Shown in pieces: positions 33,982 to 40,703 of a stretch of DNA of 40,703 nt (positions within the stretch are counted from its first letter, which is position 1; each line of letters begins with the position of its first letter). The position numbers were made by a program, and so were the translations under genes. The notes below the pieces were generated by a model. That model saw only the letters and a program-made list of their open reading frames with translations, made no database searches and was not told the origin of the DNA. Origin of the DNA: Pseudomonadota bacterium (GTDB taxonomy: Bacteria; Myxococcota_A; UBA9042); NCBI GenBank assembly GCA_005792545.1, contig SXRM01000005.1, forward strand, positions 1 to 40,703, in the 5' to 3' direction.

Positions 33982-35310
33982 CTACTTCGCGCCCTTGGGC
34001 TTAGGCGGCACCAGCCGCCGGTACACGCCATCGCGCATGACCACGAGCAACTGGCCGTCTGCCCAGTACGTACCCAGGTGCGCATGGCCGTGGTACGTTT
34101 TCACCGTCGGGTCCATGCTGCTGTCCTTCGATTCTGGGTACTCTTTGGGCAGCTTCTCGATGGTCCATTTTGCGCCGTCGTAGTGTGCCGGCCCCCACCA
34201 GATGTCATCCGCAGCAAAGACGACGGGCAGCCCGCCGCCCAAGTTCCAGTGGCGTAACGGGGGCCAGTCGATTGGCCCTTGCAACTGCCACTTGAATTCA
34301 AAGCCGTCATAGACCATCAGGCCATGACCGCCTACGATGCATAGCATTCCGTCAAGGCACGCAAACATCTGCGTCAACCTGGCGACGGCCTGTGGGTAGG
34401 CGTAGCCGGGCATTGGCGCTACCTGTTGGCGTTGCCAACCGGTAGCGGTCCTGGTCATCTTGGTCAGGCAGGTGTTCTTCATCGCGTCTGCTGGTTGCAT
34501 GAAGTAGTAGTGGTCACTGTCGTGATCCCGTTTGCCTGAGTTCTGGAAATGCGTGGACGCAACCCAGAATTCATCCTTGGACTTGAAGTACACATCGCCA
34601 ACAAACTCTTGGTTTCCACCGACATCACATGCCGCGGTCTCCTTGAACTCGCCACCCTCCCACAAGAACAGGCCGGTCCTGAACTGCGCGACAATGCCCG
34701 ACGGGTGGCCGCGCATCCGATTAATCAGGTAAAAGTTCTTTGCATAACCCTTCTTGTAATAGTAGTTATTGTCCTTGGGATAGCGGACCCAGCCAGCCGC
34801 TTTGGTCCAGCGTGCGCACCCACAACTGTCCAATCCGACCCAGACTTCGCCGTTGCCCAATACATCCATGGATTCCAAGTCATGGCCGAGTGGCCACGAA
34901 CATGCATCTGTCGGGCTGTCCGGCAATGAAGGCAAGTAACCAGCGCCAATGGTTTGAAACGCAGGGTCCGACCACTTGTCAATCCGAAAGGCGAGGTCGG
35001 CAGGCTTTGGATCGCGAATCGCCAAGTGCAATGACCCATCGGGGCTTGTCGCCGATGCCGCGACATGGACATTGTTCCAGGGTGCCTGCCACTCTGGGTC
35101 GAATGGTGCATCAAAGACAAGTTCCCACCCTGAGCTCGGCGCGCTGTCTGCATTTGGACCAAGTCCTGCCTGACCGTCTGCGCTTGCTGCATCAACCCCG
35201 GCGTCACCGGGCGGGGTTGCATCCTGCTCGGTTTGGGGCAATGAATTGCCGCATTCGACGATCAGCGCTGCGGCGAGAAGCCCTAAGATGCGCGCGCGGG
35301 TGCTGTTCAC
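33982..35310 (-). CDS. Secreted lipoprotein, propeller-like, unknown function
   Basis: A 442-residue protein from GTG 35310, with GAGGTGG just upstream. The leader MNSTRARILGLLAAALIVEC ends in a lipobox-like IVEC, then an Asp/Ala/Pro-rich linker of about 35 residues. The body has repeated tryptophan-containing blades (GNGEVWVGLDSCGCARWTKA; FKSKDEFWVASTHF; FAADDIWWGPAHYDG; HLGTYWADGQLLVVMRDGVY), a spacing that suits a beta-propeller. I do not recognise a named family, and no catalytic motif is evident. It contains more A/T and more Asn, Lys and Tyr codons than the neighbouring genes, which could reflect separate acquisition. Its start codon overlaps the stop of a small upstream frame by GTGA. 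Confidence 0.8.
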   Translation of the reverse strand: MNSTRARILGLLAAALIVECGNSLPQTEQDATPPGDAGVDAASADGQAGLGPNADSAPSSGWELVFDAPFDPEWQAPWNNVHVAASATSPDGSLHLAIRDPKPADLAFRIDKWSDPAFQTIGAGYLPSLPDSPTDACSWPLGHDLESMDVLGNGEVWVGLDSCGCARWTKAAGWVRYPKDNNYYYKKGYAKNFYLINRMRGHPSGIVAQFRTGLFLWEGGEFKETAACDVGGNQEFVGDVYFKSKDEFWVASTHFQNSGKRDHDSDHYYFMQPADAMKNTCLTKMTRTATGWQRQQVAPMPGYAYPQAVARLTQMFACLDGMLCIVGGHGLMVYDGFEFKWQLQGPIDWPPLRHWNLGGGLPVVFAADDIWWGPAHYDGAKWTIEKLPKEYPESKDSSMDPTVKTYHGHAHLGTYWADGQLLVVMRDGVYRRLVPPKPKGAK

Positions 35311-35486
35311 ACAACCACCTCGACGAACACGGCAGCGGATGGCACGTTGTCCGTCCGCACCGCAAAGGCCATGTACCAGCCGAGCAGCGCGACCACAGGG
35401 CTGGATAAGGATTCAAAGGTGACCGCTACCTTGCTGCCCCGAAGCAATTTGCAGTCTACCGCGTTGAGTTTGATGCTTGATGGCAT
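35307..35486 (-). CDS. Small ORF coupled to the lipoprotein gene
   Basis: A 59-residue frame from ATG 35486 (MPSSIKLNAVDCKLLRGSKV to the end AVFVEVVV) whose TGA overlaps the GTG of the downstream lipoprotein by four bases, the arrangement of coupled genes. The frame continues upstream through the 95-bp repeat, so it may be the 3' remnant of a longer gene. No family is recognised and there is no clear ribosome site. Confidence 0.35.
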   Translation of the reverse strand: MPSSIKLNAVDCKLLRGSKVAVTFESLSSPVVALLGWYMAFAVRTDNVPSAAVFVEVVV

Positions 35487-35495
35487 GAAACGAGC

Positions 35496-35590
35496 CAGAA
35501 CCACCTTGAGTCGAGATCGAACCAACTGCAAGGAAGGACCGTCGAGTAGGCTTGCCAAGGCACGAGTTTGCAACCGAAAGAGTAAGCAAG
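35496..35590 (+). repeat. 95-bp dispersed repeat, copy B
   Basis: Counterpart of 31152-31246, same orientation, about 79% identical with no gaps. It directly precedes (on the minus strand) the small coupled frame at 35307-35486. Confidence 0.75.
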
Positions 35591-35812
35591 CTGGGCGGGT
35601 AGGAAGCGCAAAGGCACTCCGCCCCACGCCTTGCGGTCAAAAGCGGCCACAGGACCGCACCCGCCCCGCCGGACCCTCCGGCGACAGCGCCGGCATGACT
35701 GTGCGGGCTGCTTGTCTCGCCGTCAAGCGACGAATTCTCATGCCGCGAGCGGCCCGGTTCGGCCCAGGGCCAGCAAACGTCAGCGCGCCGCTCGCCCCGA
35801 GCATCCCCACCG

Positions 35813-36105
35813 TCAAGGCCCAACTCGCATTGCGCACCGGCCGGTATTGCGCATGCGCTTCGCCGCCCAGGCCAGACCGACCAAGTCGGCCACGCTGTAG
35901 AACTTCTTGCCCGACGCCTCGTCGCCCCCTTCGCTTGGCTGCAGGCTTGGCCGGGATACCTCGACCGCTTCAGTGGTGGCAGTGACTGGTTCGGCGGCGC
36001 CTTTTGGCGCCGTGATTCACCGCACTGTTCATTTGCGTCTGCTCGGGCCGATCCAGCGCCGCATTGTCGGTATCCGGGCTTGCGGTGGTCTGCCACCCTG
36101 CCTAT
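35813..36105 (-). pseudogene. Possible decayed coding remnant
   Basis: On the minus strand two short frames look coding-like but are offset. TASPDTDNAALDRPEQTQMN lies at about 36020-36105. The second runs 36016 to a stop at 35813 and contains EGGDEASGKKFYSVADLVGL. Joining them needs one frameshift near 36016, and neither has a start with a ribosome site. The rest of 35591-36151 shows no gene. Confidence 0.25.
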
Positions 36106-36151
36106 CCTTGCTATGTGGCGCGGGTGCCACCACTTGGTGAAGGACAGCGCG

Positions 36152-36502
36152 ATGCCAAGACCGGTTGAGGCCAATGCTGGCGGGATGTTGCTAGGCGCTC
36201 TGCCTGGCGGTCTGCGCGGCGGGCCCGGTGGCGCCGTCCTTGGTGGCCTTGCGGGCGCAGTCTTGACGAACGGCAAGCAGCCAATTGATGTGGCAATCGC
36301 GCTGGAGGCACAGGGCCGTGGCTGGAGCACCCAAGCGATCCACTGGGTGACAAAACGTCAAGTCGACGTGGTCTTGCAGCGTGACAATGGGCCGCTGCGT
36401 GTGCTGCGTTGCAAAGTCGGGCCTGGAGCCAGGACGAAGGAAGCGTTGGACGACGAAATCTTCGATGCGTTCAGCGAGCAGTTGCGCGATGTCGGCCGTT
36501 GA
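36152..36502 (+). CDS. Small protein with glycine-zipper-like N-terminus
   Basis: A 116-residue protein; AAGGA lies 7 nt before ATG 36152. Residues of about 10-38 (GGMLLGALPGGLRGGPGGAV onward to LGGLAGAVL) are a Gly-rich hydrophobic hairpin like glycine-zipper membrane segments. The rest (AIHWVTKRQVDVVLQRDNGP) is a soluble alpha/beta-looking region ending in an acidic helix. No family is recognised. Its last 14 bases overlap the start of the frame leading to the GGDEF gene, so the two were probably one operon; a membrane partner of a cyclic-di-GMP enzyme is a guess. Confidence 0.6.
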   Translation: MPRPVEANAGGMLLGALPGGLRGGPGGAVLGGLAGAVLTNGKQPIDVAIALEAQGRGWSTQAIHWVTKRQVDVVLQRDNGPLRVLRCKVGPGARTKEALDDEIFDAFSEQLRDVGR

Positions 36503-36596
36503 GCAAGCGCCGGTTGAGCGGCGCCGAATCCCAGCCATTCGCACCCTGACCCGGGTCAACACGCTGATTGACCAGGTTTTTGGCTTGGCGACTTAG
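36489..36596 (+). other. Leader frame ended by in-frame TAG upstream of the GGDEF domain
   Basis: ATG 36489 opens 35 codons (MSAVEQAPVERRRIPAIRTL, ending DQVFGLAT) in the same frame as the GGDEF gene, then a TAG at 36594-36596. The next codons read AFTSHVTSLLNKAAF, which is how a GGDEF domain normally begins. The stop thus separates a plausible N-terminus from the domain. It could be a nonsense mutation, a sequencing error or a leaky stop. Confidence 0.6.
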
Positions 36597-36620
36597 GCAT
36601 TTACGTCGCATGTCACCAGC

Positions 36621-37223
36621 TTGCTCAACAAGGCGGCGTTTGCCGAGATCCCGGATGTCCCAGAAGAGGCACCGCTGGTCGTCTTTGTCGACCTGGCTGG
36701 CTTCAAGGCGGTCAACGACGGGTTTGGCCACGCCGTCGGCGATGCGGTATTGCGCGAGGTGGGCACTCGCCTAAGCGCTGCGGCAGACCAGTTTGCTGGC
36801 GTTGCATACCACTTGAGCGGCGACGAGTTTGCCATGGTATTTAGCCAGGATGAGCAAAGGGATCCGGACCTCATGGCAGCTGTGGCGTCCGACCTTGGCC
36901 GGGTCGAAGTGCCGGTCGAGGGTCGACCAGCGTCGGCAAGTGTAGAGCTGTTTTTCGGTTTTGCTCCGCGCGATCTTGAGCAGACGCTGGCAGAACTTCT
37001 CAAGCGCGCCGAACGGGCTGCGGACGAGGCCAAAGACTTGCGGCAGCCTTGGGTCGAGTGGACGCCGGAGTTGGGAAGCGACGAAATCGTCAACTGGCGC
37101 CGCAAGTGCGCCGGGTGCGGTGCCAGCACTTCGTTGCAGGTTCGCAAGCGCAAGGTGGCTGAGCCACAGTCCGGGCTCTGTGCGAACTGCGGGTCAGTAT
37201 TGCCGATCACCGTTGGGACTTGA
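36621..37223 (+). CDS. GGDEF-domain diguanylate cyclase-like protein with C-terminal zinc ribbon
   Basis: 200 residues from TTG 36621, the first usable start after the in-frame TAG. The diguanylate cyclase fold is clear: VVFVDLAGFKAVNDGFGHAV (metal Asp24, substrate Asn32 and Asp33) and the signature SGDEF at 66-70. SGDEF is an accepted variant of GGDEF, so activity making cyclic di-GMP from GTP is possible. After the domain there is a small zinc ribbon, CAGC (163-166) and CANC (187-190). There is no sensor domain. If the TAG at 36594 is real, this shorter product lacks the first helix of the domain and the segment shared with the upstream frame, so it may be non-functional or poorly translated. 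TTG has no good ribosome site. Confidence 0.7.
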   Translation: MLNKAAFAEIPDVPEEAPLVVFVDLAGFKAVNDGFGHAVGDAVLREVGTRLSAAADQFAGVAYHLSGDEFAMVFSQDEQRDPDLMAAVASDLGRVEVPVEGRPASASVELFFGFAPRDLEQTLAELLKRAERAADEAKDLRQPWVEWTPELGSDEIVNWRRKCAGCGASTSLQVRKRKVAEPQSGLCANCGSVLPITVGT

Positions 37224-37499
37224 GTACAAGCACGGGCGGGCCGGCGTTCGCCGCCGCAGGGTTCGTGGCGGCAGCAGACCGGCGTCTTGGGTCATGCCGG
37301 CGGCAAGTGCCACAGGCTCAAGCGCCAACGCCCGGCCAAGCCGGGCTGGGCATTGGTGATTCTCTCGAACCTGCGCGCACACCGCGGCCGGCTCCCTGTC
37401 TTGCTACAGCCGCACCCGTTGCACGCCACCGCGATTGACGACCGCCGATGCAACCGCCTACGCTGCCATCCCGCCGCGTGTGCGGCGCAAGCCGACGCC
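37224..37499. other. Non-coding gap
   Basis: 276 bp between the GGDEF gene and the two-TM protein. A GC-rich dyad (CGGCCAAGCCGGGC around 37334) may form a short hairpin, but it has no following T run. No gene or RNA is evident. Confidence 0.4.
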
Positions 37500-37922
37500 A
37501 TGTACCGCTTGAAGATCTTCGTGGGTTGGTTGATGGCCGTGGTCGGCGCGTTCATGGTCGCGGTCTGGGTGCAGACGCTGGTCGACGGCGACCCAAAAAA
37601 CTCCGTGCTGACCCTGTTCTTCTGTGCCGCGTTCGCAGGCGGCGGCGTGCTTTTGCTGCGCTCGGGCAGCCGCGACCAACGCGCGCTGGGCCTGACCACG
37701 CCCAGCGGCGTCCAGGCGACTCCTGAAAAACTGGTGCTACAGGTGGCCCAACGCCAAGGCGGCACAGTGACCGCTGCAGAGGTCGCGGCGGATAGCCCAC
37801 TGTCGTTCGACGAGGCCCAGCAGGAGCTGGACAGTCTAGCGCGCAAGGGCGCCTGCGACGTCGATGCCACCGACCAGGGCGCCGTCGTCTACCGGTTTGC
37901 TGGCCTGCTGCCCAAGGGTTGA
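37500..37922 (+). CDS. Two-TM membrane protein with cytoplasmic winged-helix-like domain
   Basis: A 140-residue protein from ATG 37500. Two membrane helices are seen at about 5-25 (KIFVGWLMAVVGAFMVAVWV) and 36-54 (VLTLFFCAAFAGGGVLLL). Residues of about 70-135 (EKLVLQVAQRQGGTVTAAEV and on to GACDVDATDQGAVVYRF) have the look of a small winged-helix domain: helix, helix with T-A-A-E-V-A, then a beta hairpin. This design is common in unnamed membrane proteins of these bacteria. The stop codon is one base from the GTG of the FemAB-like gene, so both are likely co-translated. Confidence 0.7.
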   Translation: MYRLKIFVGWLMAVVGAFMVAVWVQTLVDGDPKNSVLTLFFCAAFAGGGVLLLRSGSRDQRALGLTTPSGVQATPEKLVLQVAQRQGGTVTAAEVAADSPLSFDEAQQELDSLARKGACDVDATDQGAVVYRFAGLLPKG

Positions 37923-37923
37923 T

Positions 37924-39072
37924 GTGACCGACGCCAGGCAGGTTTCGATTCATCCCGAGATCGACAGCGTGCCCGCCGCCGCGTGGGACGCGCTCGCCAA
38001 TCCGCCCGGCGCCGAAAGCAACCCGTTCGTTTCGCACGCATTCTTGCATGCGTTGGAAGCGTCGGGGTCGGCAACGCCAGAAAATGGCTGGACGCCGCAC
38101 CACTTGGCGCTGGGCGACGACGCTGGCCAGTTGCTTGCGGCGGCCCCCTGCTACATCAAAGCCCATTCGCTCGGCGAATACGTGTTCGACCACCCGTGGG
38201 CCGACGCGCTGCACCGTGCTGGCGGCCGGTACTACCCGAAACTGCAAGTCGCCGTGCCGTTTTCGCCGGTGCCCGGGCCGCGGCTGCTCGCACCAACGCC
38301 GGAACTGCGCCGCGAATTGCTGGGTGCGTTGCAAGAAACCTGCGCGCGCAATGGCTGGTCGTCGGCGCACCTGACTTTCCTGCCCGAAGCGGACGCCAAC
38401 GCTCTGGTCAGCGCCACCTGGCTGCGGCGTACTGACCTGCAATTCCACTGGCACAACCGTGGCTACGCTTCGTTTGACGATTACCTCGCGGAACTGTCGC
38501 ACGACAAACGCAAGCAGGTCCGCCGCGAGCGCCGCCAGGTCCGCGAGGCTGGCGTGCAGTTGCGCATCGTCGCAGGCGCAGACGTCACCGAGGCCGACTG
38601 GGACGCGCTGTTTGCCTTCTACCAGCACACCGGCGACCGCAAGTGGGGCCGGCCGTACCTGACCCGTGCGTTCTTCAGCCAGTTGGGCGCAGCGCTGCCC
38701 GAGGCGGTGGTGCTGGTGCTCTGCGATCGGGCCGGCCGCACCATCGCTGGCGCGCTGCACCTTCGCGGCTCGCATACGCTGTTCGGCCGCTACTGGGGCG
38801 CCACCGAAGAGGTGCCGTGCCTGCACTTCGAGGCCTGCTACTACCAGGCCATCGACTACGCCATCGCGCATCGACTGGACCGGGTCGAGGCCGGTGCCCA
38901 GGGCGCGCACAAGCTGGCGCGCGGTTATTTGCCCGTGGCCACGCACAGCTTGCATTACCTGGCGCGGCCTGACCTGCGCGCTGCCGTCGCCGAGTACCTG
39001 GTGCAGGAGCGGGCTGCGGTGGCGGCGGAAGCGCTTGGGGTGGGGCGGGGGCCGTTTCGGCAGGTGGTTTGA
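37924..39072 (+). CDS. FemAB-like / DUF482 acetyltransferase-fold protein
   Basis: A 382-residue protein from GTG 37924, with AAGGG 6 nt before it. It matches the DUF482 family (peptidoglycan biosynthesis/recognition, GNAT fold) end to end: an N-terminal NPFVSHAFLHALEASGS, APCYIKAHSLGEYVFDHPWA, a central YASFDDYLAELSHDKRKQVR (around residue 180) with its basic helix, and the C-terminal LHFEACYYQAIDYAIAH and EAGAQGAHKLARGY. FemAB relatives transfer aminoacyl groups from tRNA to peptidoglycan precursors or other amines; DUF482 has no proven substrate. It has no signal peptide. It follows the two-TM protein by one base. Confidence 0.85.
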   Translation: MTDARQVSIHPEIDSVPAAAWDALANPPGAESNPFVSHAFLHALEASGSATPENGWTPHHLALGDDAGQLLAAAPCYIKAHSLGEYVFDHPWADALHRAGGRYYPKLQVAVPFSPVPGPRLLAPTPELRRELLGALQETCARNGWSSAHLTFLPEADANALVSATWLRRTDLQFHWHNRGYASFDDYLAELSHDKRKQVRRERRQVREAGVQLRIVAGADVTEADWDALFAFYQHTGDRKWGRPYLTRAFFSQLGAALPEAVVLVLCDRAGRTIAGALHLRGSHTLFGRYWGATEEVPCLHFEACYYQAIDYAIAHRLDRVEAGAQGAHKLARGYLPVATHSLHYLARPDLRAAVAEYLVQERAAVAAEALGVGRGPFRQVV

Positions 39073-39188
39073 GGCCGATTTGGTGGGCGGCCCGTCAATG
39101 GCGGTGACCGTGGGACTCCATGGCCGCGCGCTGGCCACAGGGCGCCCGAGCGATGGGCATTCATTCTTTTGCACACACTCCATGTGTA

Positions 39189-39299
39189 GAGGCTGTTGCA
39201 AATGGGTGCGGGCAGGCTTCCACGCCTGTCCGATATCCCTGGAACCATTCACGTTTCGCAGCGGCCTTGGGCGCGTTTCTTGGCTTTTGCAACAGCCTC
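39189..39299. mobile_element. 111-bp MITE-like element with 14-bp perfect inverted ends
   Basis: GAGGCTGTTGCAAA at 39189-39202 is repeated exactly inverted at 39286-39299. The pentamer GTGTA lies directly outside both ends (39184-39188 and 39300-39304), a perfect 5-bp target duplication. There is no open frame inside, so it must have been moved by a transposase in trans. The ends resemble DDE-type insertion-sequence termini, but I cannot assign the family. Confidence 0.85.
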
Positions 39300-39425
39300 G
39301 TGTAGTGGTGGGGAATGCGCTACGTCTCAGGGCCACAGCGTCGCGATTGGCCCGCAGGGCCATGCCGCGTCCGCCATTCGCTTTGTAGCGCTGGACCCGA
39401 TAGACTGCTTCGGCTGGCGAAAAGG

Positions 39426-39457
39426 CCGGCGACGTGGACAACCGGCGACGTGGACAG
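39426..39457. repeat. Two 16-bp tandem units upstream of the virion-like operon
   Basis: CCGGCGACGTGGACAA at 39426-39441 and CCGGCGACGTGGACAG at 39442-39457, differing at the last base. They end 42 nt before the ATG at 39500, a position suited to a regulator site. Their function is unknown. Confidence 0.6.
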
Positions 39458-39499
39458 CCGGCCAACGCGCGGTGCACAACCGCAGTCGAGGCCCTCGAC

Positions 39500-40318
39500 A
39501 TGCACGTCGCTGCCTTTTCCGCTGACGCCCCGGCCGAAGACATTCTGGTTTACCTCACACCCATTGCCGATAGCGTCCTTTCGCCGTCTGGCACGACTGG
39601 CCTCTTGCCCTCGCGCAAGATGGACATTGTCGGTCTGTACGCTGGCGCCAACCTGACGGCGACCCCCACGACACCGACACTGGTTCGCGCACAGCCATCC
39701 GCGCCGACGTTCATTCAGGTGATCACGCCGGCCATCCAGCCGCTCTCACCGACGGCTGCGCCCGACAGTGACCCACCGCTGCAGTTGCTTACCGATCACC
39801 CCCTGCCGCTGCCCGCGGGCGAGGCACTGACTGTGCAGGTTGAGGTCAGCGCGCTCTTGAGCACAGTAGCTGCCGTCGTGTTCCTGCGGGAGAAGTTTGA
39901 GCCGCTGCCGCCGGGGCCCATGTACACGCTGCGCGGTGTCGCGAGTGCGACAACGCCGACCTCGCGGTCGTGGACCCAAATCGCCATCACCTGGGCGCAG
40001 CAGCTCCCGGCCGGTCGCTGTGCGATTGCTTGGATCCAGTACATCGCGCCAACTGGGACCGCGGCCCCCATTGCCGCCCGTCTGGTGCTGCCCGATCAGG
40101 TGCTGCGGCCCGGTGCGTTGGCGCAACCGCTGGTGTCGAGCTTGCCCAACCGCCAGATGCAAGACGGCGTGTTTGGCCTGCTGGGCACGTTTGAGAGCTT
40201 TGCCATGCCGACCGTCGAGGTCCTGCAAATCGGGGCGGCCCCTACGGCCACAGGCGAAATTCACCTTGGCCTCATCCGCCTGACCGACGCCGCCGGCCGG
40301 CCTTGCCGCTGTAGTTGA
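39500..40318 (+). CDS. Uncharacterised protein, first gene of a compact operon
   Basis: A 272-residue protein from ATG 39500 with GAGG 8 nt upstream; longer in-frame starts at 39434 run through the 16-bp tandem repeat and are less likely. The sequence is rich in beta strands, Pro, Thr and Ala (YLTPIADSVLSPSGTTGLLP; WTQIAITWAQQLPAGRCAIA) and has no signal peptide or membrane helix. I do not recognise the family. The beta-rich composition and the next gene's resemblance to small virion proteins make a structural or particle-associated protein plausible. It is followed after 10 nt by the next gene. Confidence 0.7.
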   Translation: MHVAAFSADAPAEDILVYLTPIADSVLSPSGTTGLLPSRKMDIVGLYAGANLTATPTTPTLVRAQPSAPTFIQVITPAIQPLSPTAAPDSDPPLQLLTDHPLPLPAGEALTVQVEVSALLSTVAAVVFLREKFEPLPPGPMYTLRGVASATTPTSRSWTQIAITWAQQLPAGRCAIAWIQYIAPTGTAAPIAARLVLPDQVLRPGALAQPLVSSLPNRQMQDGVFGLLGTFESFAMPTVEVLQIGAAPTATGEIHLGLIRLTDAAGRPCRCS

Positions 40319-40328
40319 GGGGACGGCC

Positions 40329-40619
40329 ATGCGCACCTCAATCCTGCAAGTCGCCGCGACCAGCACCACGCCAACGCTGGTCGTTTCGCCCAGCCCGACG
40401 CGCGCTGCGCTGCTATTTCTGGCGCCGGGCGGCGCACCGACCATCACGGTCAACGTACGTTCACCGACTGCTGACGGCGACGGCATCGTGCTCCAGGCGG
40501 GTTCGGGCGCCGTGCAACTGACCCGCGAGACGCACGGCGACATCGTTGGCCAGGCGTGGTTCGCGCGCGCATCTGCCAACGCGCTATTCACCTGGGTCGA
40601 GACCGGAGAGGTGCCGTGA
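40329..40619 (+). CDS. Small virion-decoration-like protein
   Basis: A 96-residue protein with GAGGGGA before ATG 40329. Its pattern TRAALLFLAPGGAPTITVNV, then a G-I-V-L-Q-A-G-S-G turn and a late IVGQAWFARASANALFTWVE, follows the layout of small beta-sandwich phage proteins that begin with R-x-x-L-x-I-x-N and end in x-V-x-E. This is similarity of pattern, not a firm family match. Its stop overlaps the GTG of the next gene. Confidence 0.55.
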   Translation: MRTSILQVAATSTTPTLVVSPSPTRAALLFLAPGGAPTITVNVRSPTADGDGIVLQAGSGAVQLTRETHGDIVGQAWFARASANALFTWVETGEVP

Positions 40620-40703
40620 GCGCGGCGCAGTCGATTGCAGGCCGAGTGGTCTGCCAGCAGGATGGCCGGCCCGTGCCGTATGCGACGGTGCAAGCGCTGG
40701 TCC
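40616..40703 (+). CDS. Start of a protein with carboxypeptidase-regulatory-like domain, partial
   Basis: A GTG at 40616 overlaps the previous stop by GTGA; GGAGAGG lies just upstream. The 29 residues visible (SAAQSIAGRVVCQQDGRPVP then YATVQALV) match the first strands of CarboxypepD_reg-like or transthyretin-like domains (G-x-V-x(5)-G-x-P-x(2)-x-A-x-V). The rest lies beyond the right edge. Confidence 0.6.
   Translation, partial: MSAAQSIAGRVVCQQDGRPVPYATVQALV

Noticed and set aside
39582-39610. TGGCACG...TTGC sequence resembling a sigma-54 promoter
   Set aside because: The GG and GC elements are too far apart, and the site lies inside the coding sequence at 39500.

Overview
The window is high-GC bacterial DNA. 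Its gene content points to a Myxococcota-type (deltaproteobacterial) genome: several very long lipoproteins made of cysteine-rich C-D-D-G-N-x-C-T repeats, MopE-like CN-x-x-DDDCDG motifs, DUF1566 domains, a double-length UvrA, a CxxCH-type NrfA with NrfH, and a FemAB-like DUF482 protein. This assignment is inference from protein families; no rRNA, tRNA or CRISPR array was seen.

Left part (1-9.1 kb): on the minus strand, a giant Cys-rich lipoprotein runs off the left edge, and a second secreted protein (4981-6852) ends in another kind of Cys-rich repeat. A IS200/REP-associated tyrosine transposase-like gene (7099-8166) follows on the plus strand, bracketed by inverted copies of an 18-bp sequence. 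Then comes a small esterase of alpha/beta-hydrolase type (8374-9111).

Middle part (9.1-25.9 kb), all plus strand: a tandemly duplicated UvrA of 1849 residues; a glucose-6-phosphate dehydrogenase carrying a C-terminal cyclic-nucleotide-binding domain; an unrecognised 277-residue protein with a histidine cluster; and two adjacent paralogous Cys-rich lipoproteins, each ending in two DUF1566 domains. The lipoprotein pair is bracketed by 28-bp direct repeats.

Right part (25.9-40.7 kb): a minus-strand beta-helix lipoprotein is divergent from an nrfHA operon for dissimilatory nitrite reduction to ammonium. Then come a phosphoribosyltransferase, a DUF1697 protein, a GH108-type muramidase without a visible signal peptide, and a secreted 442-residue lipoprotein. 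After these lie a small glycine-zipper protein, a GGDEF gene split by an in-frame TAG, a two-TM protein coupled to a FemAB-like protein, a 111-bp MITE-like insertion with a 5-bp target duplication, and the start of a compact operon whose second gene resembles small virion proteins.

The most unusual signals are three. A dispersed gene-boundary repeat pairs a seven-base G or C run with TGTTCA/TGAACA; six copies were found, and every run of seven or more G or C that I found by eye belongs to it. The Zwf-cyclic-nucleotide-binding fusion suggests allosteric control of entry to the pentose phosphate pathway. The small mobile element at 39189-39299 is unusually well defined.
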